The notes under the pieces were generated by a model. That model was not told where the DNA came from, ran no database searches, and was given only the letters and a program-made list of their open reading frames with translations. The translations under genes and the position numbers were made by a program. Positions 51,295 through 61,292 of a DNA stretch of 64,000 bases are shown here, piece by piece. The stretch comes from Adenanthera pavonina (lineage: Eukaryota; Streptophyta; Magnoliopsida; Fabales; Fabaceae), in the NCBI GenBank assembly GCA_026686845.1, contig JAIVEN010000013.1:8700001-8764000 (forward strand). Direction: 5' to 3'. Every line of letters begins with the position of its first letter. The first letter of the stretch is position 1.

Positions 51295-52185
51295 AGTGGA
51301 ATGGCCTTTGGCTGGGTTATAACCAGTAAGAGGTGAGTTTAGTGGTTATCCTATAATCTGTTGGGAATTTCACTAAATACGTAGTGAAAAAGCTATAAGA
51401 AATTCTCTCCCATTGATCCGTTAACGTTGTTTAGATTGAGATGTAGAAAAAGAATTTACCTCCAGTGCGTCCCTTGGTGCTCTTTTTTCGTTTTGTCGGA
51501 CGCCAAGAACTAACGCGATTGGTCAATGTTGTTTAGATTGATCTATGCAGCAGTCTAATGACGGGTCAATCCAGTGCTTGTTCTCTAACATGAGCTTATA
51601 ATTTTAATTTGTATTTTCATACATAATTATCGCATAATTATCAATCAAAATCATACTAGGCTTAATTCATCATTGTTCCCACAAAGATAATTGACTAGGG
51701 ATATTTAGGATAAAATAATTTATCCAAGGATATTAGTATAAGGAAAAACATGCAAATAATATAATAATGTAAGAAAAAATACCTTCTTTTTCATAATGAT
51801 ATACAATGTTTATAATACAATGATTGGCCTAGGGCACAATCTCTAACAGAATTGTCTCTCACTGGATGTTGGAAGGAGACTACTTGTTAAGGTTACCATG
51901 ACGGTAACTAGCTTATGATTTTGGTCGTGATTGATGTGGGGTTCCATCGTATATTATGAGCATTTCATTAAATATTGCATAACTTGCATATGTAATATGT
52001 ATGTATAAGCTTGAATCCTTCTCTTGTATTTGTATTGGTATCGTTTTGTGATTATCTAACATATTGTTCCCTATGTTTAATTGTTACATGTGTTTGTTTG
52101 ATTGCTCCTTAGCAATTCACTCACCCATCGTGAAAAAACATTTATAGGAATAGAACCTAGTTCTGGCAAGGAGACATACAAGATA

Positions 52186-52239
52186 TTTGAGTGCCTATGT
52201 GGTATGAGTTTATTTGAGTGCCTATGTGGTATGAGTTTA
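52186..52239. repeat. 27-bp perfect tandem duplication
   Basis: The 27 bases starting TTTGAGTGCCTATGTGG occur twice in a row without change, inside the long LTR. As 27 is a multiple of three it lengthens chance reading frames there. Confidence 0.9.
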
Positions 52240-53235
52240 TTTAAATGTATTTTATATTGTAGTAATATGTCAAGTGTAGGATGCTTAATGATGGCATGTG
52301 CAATTGCTATGCATGTGTTCTCTAGGGACTTTGTGTATTCCTGTCCCTCTTGTATGTCTTGTGTTACTGTTGAACCCAAGGATGATTAAGGCTTTCTTGG
52401 GTATGTTTGTGTGTATGAATGACTTGGTAGTGTAAACCCATTTGATGTCTTTTGTGAGTTTGTTTGCCGTGGATGCCTTGTATGTCAAGGATCATGGCCC
52501 ATTAATGTCATTGCAAGTCTAGGCCCCAGGTGATGGGTGACCTAGGTGTATTTTGTTATGTGTGAGTGATTTATGAGGTCCGACTTAAGATTTGGTAAAT
52601 TCCAGAGAAAATAATATGTAATGCATCAGTTAAGTTTAGGGCTTAAGGGGGTCAAATCATAGGAAAGTGGTTTCTTTAAGATGTGATCGCCTGGACAATG
52701 TCTTTGTGTGAATTGTAACCTATTGAAAAAGGTCCGTCAAAGGGTGTATGATTTGAAATTGGGGAGGTGTTGAAGTAAAGTTTCTACTAAAAGTGACCAT
52801 TTTGGTCACAGGCATCCAAAATCTCCATGCGAAGAATTCTGGGATGCGGTTTGCGCCTGTAGTTAGAGAAGGTATAGAGTGACATGTAAGTTTTGAAATC
52901 ACGTCCATCGAAGGTTCGGATATGAACATATGTGTATCTGAAGTTCGCCCAAATTGACAATATTTTGCTATCAAAACAACAACTGATGGCATCGTGGTGC
53001 CATAATCCCAGACCACAGCGCCACAGGGGAGATTGGTCTTCCTCATTTTTCTTGAGGTCTAGTTGTAGTTCAATGTTTTTGGTCCCATGTAACTCAATTT
53101 TTCTAAGTCTCTCCTCAAGTTGATCATTTTTGGTCTCTTCTCTTGATTGTTTTCTGTTTATGCCTTGTTCTTTATTGTCCATATTGTCTCCGTGAGCCCG
53201 TTTCATGGTTACAAGTAACAGGGTATTACACTTAT

Positions 53236-54709
53236 CACATTATTCTCATGCCACAAGCCTCACCATATATAAGAGCTTAGACATATTTACTTGCTTTATT
53301 AAACACAATCATAGAATAAAAGAAATTTATCACTTTGCTATTTATACATTCACATGATAGAACCTACAGTAAAGATCACTTTTTATTATCGCTTAGAATT
53401 CATTCGCCGCCAAAAGCGCCTCCACAATAATGAACTGAATGTTAAGTAAGCTGACTTCATCATGAAGGCTTGAAACAATCAAATCATACATTTTAGGATT
53501 CACATGAAACTAAATTTGAGAAATGGCAATCTAGAAATTTTACATTATATTTAGACTTGAGCTTAATATTAAAGAGAGAAAATTTTAGAAAAATATTGAT
53601 AAAGAAATTCTGGAGAACGAAGTTAACTGATGAGGAAAAAAATCATAGTAGAAAGAATCATGACACGGTTTGTACGCATACGAACACTGGCGGCGTCGCA
53701 CCCAAGAACGAAAAGGAAAAGAGAGCGCGACAGAGAGAGGTTTTAGGTTTAGGACTGCTAATCTGAAACCCATGGTTGAAATTATATATTGGACCCATAG
53801 GATATTTTTATATTATAAAATTTTAAATCGAAACCTGAATTAATAAAAATTAGGTAATCCTATTTAGTAACTAATGAAATAAAATCATATTAACCTTTTA
53901 AAAATCATTTTAAACTAATGCTAATTTATTCCCTTTTTTTTCCCAACCTAACTATATTAAATCTTTATCATAAATTCATCTTAAATAATACTGTTATGTT
54001 GAGGAGTGTCTGTTAATTTGATTTTAAATATGTTAAGCTAACAATTGATTTATCTTATTTAAATCATATTATTTTTTTTAGATTTAAATTTCTAATTTTT
54101 TTCACTAATAGCTTACTTTGTGTTTTATTATTTTATATTATTATCTATATTTCTATAAAACATATTTTAAATATAATTAATTCAATATTTTTTTTTTGGG
54201 TATTACATATAATGAATAAATTACAAGAACAATACTGCATAAAATAAAACTAGACTAAATTACTGTACCAAGTAAACTAAAGGGACTACAAGTCTACAGT
54301 TAAAGGTGAATATAGGCAAGGCCACTTCGAATCCATAAACACATGCAACTGCTAGCAATTTTGCTAACTAGTTAGACAGCAGCAGATCTTTTTCACTGTA
54401 AAAAAATTTGAACTTTCTCAATCTTACAAGAATAATATAACTGTTAATTTATGAGTTCATCATTCACCAGCGATTCATCATTCAAGCGAACCAAAACATA
54501 TTAAGTATATTTCTTTTTAAAATTAATAATGTAATAATGTAATTCTTCTTAAATATTTGAGAGGATGCAAGATTCGACCAGAACTTTTGACTCTGAAAGA
54601 TAAAACTGTCGGCATATAGAAGAAGGATGGAATTCCATCCGTTTTAAAAATGATTGATTGTTTGTTTGAGAAAACTTGAGTTCATTTCAACTAAAATATT
54701 AGAGAAAAT
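53236..54709. other. Intergenic DNA, no gene seen
   Basis: The right flank of the long LTR insertion. A balanced-composition segment at 53.60-53.77 kb (GGCGGCGTCGCACCC..) has short frames on both strands without family resemblance. The rest is AT-rich and includes the likely 3' untranslated end of the minus-strand peptidyl-tRNA hydrolase gene. Confidence 0.55.
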
Positions 54710-57343
54710 TCAAACTTTGTGGTACTTGTACTTTTGACCTAAATTGAATCTATTGATTTGCTGGCTGAAACCATTGAAAACTAAGGTCCTTACGGCTTCA
54801 ACTCCTTGGTCCAATGCAGCGTCAATCTGTTAATAAAGGTAGAAAAACCAAAGGAAAATAAACAAGAGTGAAAGAAAGAAAGATGATATGCAGCAATCAA
54901 ACAGTACACACAAATTTTATGAAAAAGCTCATTTTTTTTTTAAAAAAAATTACCGTCTAGAAAATAGATTCTCTGCGCATTATGGGTGTATAAAAAAGGT
55001 GGTTGTCTTTGATCTGAACTGTTAAGATTTGAACAGTTCGGGTCTTATTTTATGTAAGTGTATTAAAGACAAATGAATGCAGAATGAAATAGTCTTTTAA
55101 TTGCCAAGTTCAAAAAATGATGATTAAAATTAAAAGAGTAACAACAAATAAGCTGGAATCTAAACTGTTCAGCTTAGATCTTGACGGTCAAAAGCCCGTC
55201 TTAAAAATAAGCACAGTGTGTTTATCCTTAAGATGTGCAGTTACCTAAATTGCCAATATTCTAATTATGCAGCCCACATTAGAGGCTAAACTACTCAAAT
55301 ATAAAATCCTAAATCGCTCTAATGCACTTGATGATTTTTTATAGAGCCTAATAATGTTGTATGATCTATGTAACCCACCTCACTTAGTGAGATAGGGATA
55401 ATGTTAATATTGTTTGTTCTTTTGTTGCTCCAATGAACCTCATACAATTTAATGGTTATCATGGCTTTTTTGTAAAGCATGAGAGAATTTGACTTGTATA
55501 AATATGGTGCACAATGCAACAACAGAAACTAAGACATTTGCGAAGTATAATTATTCTTGGAAGAAGGTATAACCTGTTTGCGCTCAACTGAACTGAACTT
55601 CTGTAGAAGATAAGCTTTCATATCCATAGTTCCAGGGGGATTTCCAATTCCTACGAATGCATGACCAAAGAGATCTGATACTGCTGAAATTATTATGAAG
55701 ACAACATTTTTCAGCAATAGAACATAAGGAACCTACCAATGCAAAGTCGAGGAAATGCACGGGAGCCATCCAGATGACCAATTACATTCTTAACTCTGTA
55801 ACAATCCAACACAAGTTATAGTCTCTAGTATGACTTTCTGGTAGATAGGATGAGTACAGAAATATACTGCTACCAGTATCTAAACAAGTGAGAAAATTAA
55901 GTTTGCAAGAATGGGCTAGCAGTAGCATTAGTAAAATCATCCATGTATACCTTACTGTTAGAATAGTTCGAGTGTGATGATTTGAGCAAATTAAGTGTGT
56001 TAATTAGATAAACACCCAGGAGCCTTACAACGTAAAAAAAAGCAATAGACACCACCTTTTAGCATCTTCTATGTTTCCCTACAATTACTACAGACCAAAT
56101 CTTCACTACCAAAATGTCTTCAAGCAAAAGAATTGACAAATTGAGCGTTCAATGTTCTCATGACAAGATTGGCATCAGTATATCAGTTTAAGGTAGCAGG
56201 ATAATTTATATCAGCACTGAATGGATGTCAATCAATTCAATGTTCAAGCATTCAACTATGAGAACTCTAATAGATGCAATTTGTTTGAAGCTGCTGAGGA
56301 TTTAGCTCTTGCCAAAAAACCACCCATCGCTCAGGTCAATAGATTTGGAAAGCTGTGTTTCAATGGATAAGTTAGGATTTCTCACATGGACAGTTCTTTT
56401 GAAATCATATTTAGTTGTGACAAATTAGAGATGAAAAGAAATTTATTAAAACAGGTTCTAGGCAATTTAATATTACCCATTGTGGTGGCCATGTCCTCCT
56501 TTAGGTTGAAGCCTTAAAACACCATTAGGAAGGCTCATCTCATCATAAACCTATATTGAAAATCCCACAAACTGGTAAATTGTCACTATTTTATTTTATT
56601 AGAAACTATTTTAATAGTAAGGTACGAAAAAACATACTAGTAAAATATGGCGCAAGGGTACTCGATAATATGCAGCAAGTGGTCCAACCTAGAAGTATAG
56701 GACAAAGAAGACTTTGTCAGGGACACAAATTAACCTAAAAGGCGATAGAACAAATATTCTCCAGATGATAAGAAATATGATGCATTATATGATGGAAAAC
56801 AAACCGATTCCCCACTAAAATTCATGTATGCTTGAGGCTTTGCCAACAAAATAGGTACTTCTCCTATTGAACCTGTACTGATCACAGGAAGAAATTTGAA
56901 TCAATAAATAGGGAGGGGAAAAGAGGAAACTATACACACATACACAAAATGGCAGCAAATAATGCACCTATTCCAATCAAGGCCTTTGATTGAATTGTGT
57001 TCATCAAAATTCCTTCTGCCTGAGAAATTCTATCAATCATTTCAAATCCAACCTAATAGAGAGAAAACCATAAGACCACAAACAAGAAGCAAAACAGAAC
57101 AAGCAGTATCACATATTGGCTAATAAATACATTGTGCCTGGTGCCATGGTATTTATTTCCAGGGTTACCCAGGCCAACGATGAGCCAAGGAGTATATTCC
57201 ACTTTAGTTCCATTGTTGTTCTCTGGCACTGAAGAAGGAACTGAACACCTTGTTGCAACTGAATGCTTTGTTACGTAATGAGGACAATGCAGTTTGCTAG
57301 GATAGTTTACACAAAAGCTTAGGGCAGATGCTGCATACAACAT
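54710..57343 (-). CDS. Peptidyl-tRNA hydrolase / CRS2-family protein, plastid type, eight exons, 247 aa
   Basis: Exons in transcript order: 57343-57131, 57052-56968, 56872-56805, 56688-56638, 56550-56477, 55795-55737, 55650-55574, 54826-54710; all introns are GT-AG and 744 bases close in frame. Residues 1-45 are a serine-rich, chloroplast-transit-like leader. The Pth fold follows: PWLIVGLGNPGNKYHGTRHN (52-71), LLAKPQAYMNFSG, VYDEMSLPNG, KGGHGHHNG, GIGNPPGTMD, ending FNLGQKYKYHKV. The classical Pth residues are all present: N60, H70, N117, D142, N163. Pth frees tRNA from stalled peptidyl-tRNA; the plant relative CRS2 instead helps splice plastid group II introns. Sequence alone does not decide which role applies here. 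Confidence 0.95.
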
Positions 57344-59290
57344 TGACCTATTATAAAAAAAAAAGTACAATGGATGATCAGCAAAAATTTCACCTAATAG
57401 TTCAGATCCCTCAATATTATACCACATCATGACACTCCAAACTAAGGAAATTGACCAATAAGAAAGAGAAAATAGAGTTTGCAGAAGCATATAGAGTAGA
57501 AATCTCCAAGTAATGCACACTTCTTTAATCCCCGACCTATTGGCATCTTCAACAATTGAGGTTAATTTTGGGCAAAAGTATACTTTTTGTCCCTCAAGTT
57601 TAAGTTGAATTTTAATTTCATCCTAAATGTTTTATTCCTATCAATCAGATCCCATTTTCATAAAAATCATGCAATTTTGTCCTGAACCCAAGCACTGTCA
57701 TAAACACTAACATATTTGATTATTCAGATCCTATGAAGCAAATCAGTAAGTTCCACCAAGCAACATTGTTTTCAATTTCATACCACACCAGAAACAACAC
57801 TTTCTAAATTAATTTCAAGGCTGCCAACTTGGCCTTCCTTCTTCATTTCAAAGTTTCCCTTGCCACAGCTAAATTTCCTCAGAATTGATTTCTATCTCTC
57901 GTTGATTCATCACATAAAACAATTAGATTGTTAAATTACAGAGCTTTTTACCCCTTCAAAACTAGAAGATTCTCTTTTCTTTTACATTTACATATAAATC
58001 CCAGTTTCCAAATTCTCAGCTCTCTAATTCGAATCATCAGTGAGTAGAATAAAACAGAGCAAATAGTTTGTAACACAAACACAAATTATATGTCAGGATA
58101 TACCTCGGAGAAAGATTGACAGCAACCGATGCATTCTCCAAAGGATGCCATTGTTCTCAGTGATTTGTAATCCTTCTAATTCACCACTTACTCCATGATA
58201 TTTTAGTTGCAAATGGTTTTTCATAGGCTAAAATTAAAAATGGTAGAGTTTTATTCTCTTTTTCTGGTGTTTTATTCATTTTATCCTCATTAAATATACA
58301 AAGAACTAATATGAACCCAAACTTAGAAAGGGAAGATTGTAAATGGAGAAAGATGGGGCTAAGGCCAGCAATGGTTGTTTAGAAAGGAGAGTGTCAAGAG
58401 CTTTCTGGGAAGCCTGGACACTGACACACAGAATACGATACTGATAGAGACAATGCAACATGAAAAAGCTTGAAGTATTCATACGTAATTTAATGTGTCA
58501 TGTTATGTCTGTATGACACTAAACTAACTCTGCAAAGCAACTGAAATTTTCAAGTTATGTCTGTATGACCCTAAACTAACTCTGCAAAGCAACTAAAATT
58601 TTCAAGTTTCTGACATGTATTGAACACATTAGAGGCTCCTTTTTCTTTTTGTTTTTCCTTTTTTTTAAAGTTTTCGAGCTTCACAGCTTTCTATATATTC
58701 ACTCAGGATTTGCTTATGCTTTAGAGCTTCCAATATTTAATATCCTCTAATAAGCTATTTTAGCTCGGATTTTCAGTAACTCTAATTACTTGAGGAGACG
58801 TAATGAAAGCGCGCAATTTATTAACGTGAATACGTACTCAATCTAACCCAAAATCTCGAGTCCAAGGAAAAAAGAAAAAGAACAATTGCTATAAGTAGGG
58901 AGCTTGCAAGAAACAGAAAGCCTCCATTTCCATTACAGAAGAGTTTAGGAATTTCAAGACAACAATTGCGGACGCAGATGTGATGTAATAGTAATCCGAA
59001 ATGCAATATAGACCATGTTAGTTTCCAATTCTCAAATTCTGTACACAAAATTGCCATCAGCAGCACCTGAGGATGCTGCGTGTTAAGCATGAAAGGGGGA
59101 AAATGAAGCGAACAAGAGAAGGAAGATGCTAACCTGGTAAGGAAGATGGAAGATTGAAGGTTTTGAAGCTTCCTTGGCTTTCTTGACTCTTTCGTAGAAC
59201 GATTAGTCCGAGAAATTGAGAAGTGAGAAGCAGAAGCAGTGCATAAAAATGAAAATGAAAACATCAAAGGCAAAAAGGCCCTTTAGTACC
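57344..59290 (-). promoter_or_regulatory. 5' leader and promoter side of the Pth/CRS2 gene
   Basis: A strong splice acceptor (T-rich tract then TATAATAG) ends four bases before the start codon, so the leader is spliced. Two donors upstream could pair with it: CCGAG|GTATAT at about 58107 and TACCAG|GTTAGC at about 59134. The first follows an upstream ATG (MASFGECIGCC..) that would be out of frame with the protein; the second follows a 45-codon open frame (MPLMFSFSFLCTASAS..). Either may be a leader exon; alternative starts are possible. Confidence 0.5.
58502..58607. repeat. 52-bp tandem duplication
   Basis: GTTATGTCTGTATGACACTA at 58502 repeats at 58554, and the identity runs through CTGCAAAGCAACTGAAATTT with a few single-base changes. 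It lies between the two possible leader exons of the Pth/CRS2 gene. Confidence 0.9.
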
Positions 59291-59495
59291 CAACAACGAC
59301 AAATAAGAAACTCTAATTTATCTAATAACTTAAAGATTTTAAATTGGGATAAAAATAAAATATAATAAATAAAATTATCCTCAATAATTAATAATAAATC
59401 ATAATTACCGACTGATCCAAATTAAATTTCAAATATTTGTATCTAAATCCCTCAGTACCTCAAATTAGATTTCTAACTGAATTCTTAAATGTGTA

Positions 59496-59780
59496 CTCCC
59501 TCCGGTCCAAAATATAAGGAATTTTCTAGAACATTTTTTTGGTTCATAATATAAGATGTTATGTGATAATTAGTTATAGTTTACCTTTTTTATCCCTATT
59601 CATTAATGATCAATCTCGTAATTTGTAATAAAAAATAGTGGAAGCAACTTTAATTATTAATAATTAATAAAGGTAAAAATGAGATGTTGAGTTTTTTTTT
59701 TTAAAGTTTAAGAATGTAACTAATTTTTTTTAATATGCGTGAAGTAGTTGAAAACCCCTTATATTTTAGATCGGAGGGAG
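59496..59780. mobile_element. Stowaway MITE, 285 bp
   Basis: The terminal inverted repeats are 24 bases with two mismatches: CTCCCTCCGGTCCAAAATAT against CTCCCTCCGATCTAAAATAT, both running on to AAGG. TA dinucleotides flank both sides (59494-59495 and 59781-59782). The CTCCCTCCG start is the Stowaway signature. It lies about 200 bp upstream of the outer leader exon of the Pth/CRS2 gene. Confidence 0.95.
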
Positions 59781-60214
59781 TATATCTTGATTTTTAAGGG
59801 CTTGACATTTTTTAGGTCAGATAATAATTTAGTTTAATTTACTTAAGAATTTAGGTATAAATACTTAAAAATTCAATTTGGATCAATTAAAAATTTTAAT
59901 TTATTATTAATTATTGAGAATAATTTTATCTATTATATTTTATTTTTATTTCAACTTAAAATTTAATTACTCCTGCGTAATTAAATAAATTAGAGATCGT
60001 TATTTGTTATTAACTGTTGATGGGGTAGTAAAGTGTTTTTGCCCAAATATCCATCGCAAAATTGGACTTTTTTTTGGACGCCTTCACTTCCCTCAACGGC
60101 GCCTTTTGGTTGATGATAAATCATATACGTTCGTTTTGTTTAAAATCCCAGCCGTGCATTACTTTTTTATTAACCCGTCATTCTTCCACTACATGCTTTG
60201 GCCAACCAAAATAG

Positions 60215-60734
60215 TAGAACCGTCAAAATGGGTAAAACTCGACGGATCGGTATGAAAAGCCTGAAAAAATAAGCAGGTTCGGGTCTCAATTTCAGGAGTA
60301 AATACATAATTCGGGCTTTTTGAGCCCGGCCCCTTCAGGCCCAGCCTATAGTAGGCCGGCTCGAAAACCTGAAACTTTTTTCTTTTTCTTTTATTTTTTA
60401 TTTAAAATATTAAAAAATACATATTATTTTATTAATTAATGATATATAAATTGTAAAATTTAAATATTATGTTAATTTTTGATGAATTATGATGATAAAT
60501 AATTGTATTAATTTAAATTATGATGATAAATAGTTGTATTAATTTAAATTATTGTATAAAAAAATTTATTAAAAAAATATTAAAAAATTAAAAAAAGCTC
60601 GCGGGCCGGCCTGTTGGCCCAATCCTACAGGCTTAGCTTGAAAAACCAAACACATTTTTTTAATTCGGACTTTTGGGCCCGACTTGAGATGGGCAGGCTC
60701 AAATGGGCTGGGCCGGCCCAAATTGACAGTTCTA
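60215..60734. mobile_element. Non-autonomous hAT transposon, 520 bp
   Basis: The left end TAGAACCGTCAAAATGGG and the reverse complement of the right end TAGAACTGTCAATTTGGG are inverted repeats. The eight bases CAAAATAG flank both sides exactly (60207-60214 and 60735-60742), the hAT target-duplication length. GC-rich GGGCCGGCCC-type arms surround an AT-rich core, the usual layout of this plant hAT group. No transposase is encoded. Confidence 0.95.
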
Positions 60735-60876
60735 CAAAATAGGGATAGGAAACTTTCAGGAAGAATGACCAACGGTAGGAGAGTGTTGAACGCTGACGAC
60801 AAAGGAATACACGACCACGATTACTTTATTGCGTGAACGGTACAAATTTGCCCTCACAATTTAAATTGGCAGAGGA

Positions 60877-61292
60877 TATTCTATTATGGTCAAAACTTAT
60901 ATACTTAAATCCTTCTGGCTGGAAAAAAAAACAAAAAAAAAAAATCTTACATCCTTACCATCCAATTCTCCAATTAAAGAGGGCTTGGAGGATGTTAAGA
61001 TAATTAAATATTTCAGTCCAAGAAAGCTTTTGTATTGCTTTCGCAGATCAATCAATAAAGAAGATCGATTTACATAACGCTTTTAATCCCCTGATGCTCT
61101 CAATGCTTGTGTGCTGATGATTAACCAAGGCGAACACGAAGGGAATTTTAGGGTTTTCTTAAATAAAATAAAATAAACTATGAGTTAACAGAGTTGATCA
61201 ATGTGGTTAATGAGTTGTAAAAATAATGGAGATGTACATAATTAATTGGATAACTGGGTATTAAGGATATAAGTTTTGACCATAACAGTATA
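60877..61292. mobile_element. Inverted-repeat element, about 416 bp
   Basis: TTATGGTCAAAACTTATATA at about 60884 is repeated inverted near 61260-61285 (TTATGGTCAAAACTTATATC on the minus strand), and the matching arms span about 32 bases. The interior is not typical AT-rich MITE filler: 60.95-61.15 kb has mixed composition and may include captured host sequence. The superfamily and target duplication are unclear. Confidence 0.65.

Larger units (their letters stand above)
47691..53230. mobile_element. Apparent solo LTR, 5.5 kb including nested insertions
   Basis: It starts TGTAACAACCC and ends GGGTATTACA, the short inverted TG..CA termini typical of Ty3-type LTRs. It is flanked by the same five bases CTTAT (47686-47690 and 53231-53235). 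No gag or pol domain, primer site or polypurine tract is visible and I see no second copy of either end inside, which fits a solo LTR left by LTR-LTR recombination. Removing the nested insertion (49629-51294) leaves about 3.9 kb, within the range of long plant Ty3 LTRs. A further interruption around 51.36-51.9 kb is possible. Confidence 0.75.

Noticed and set aside
58821..59273. 150-codon minus-strand frame starting MPLMFSFSFLC
   Set aside because: Only its first 45 codons precede a good donor; the rest reads into intron, and it is more likely a leader exon than a separate gene.
60004..60255. 83-codon plus-strand frame
   Set aside because: It runs across the left end of the hAT insertion, so it cannot be an old gene, and it shows no known motif.
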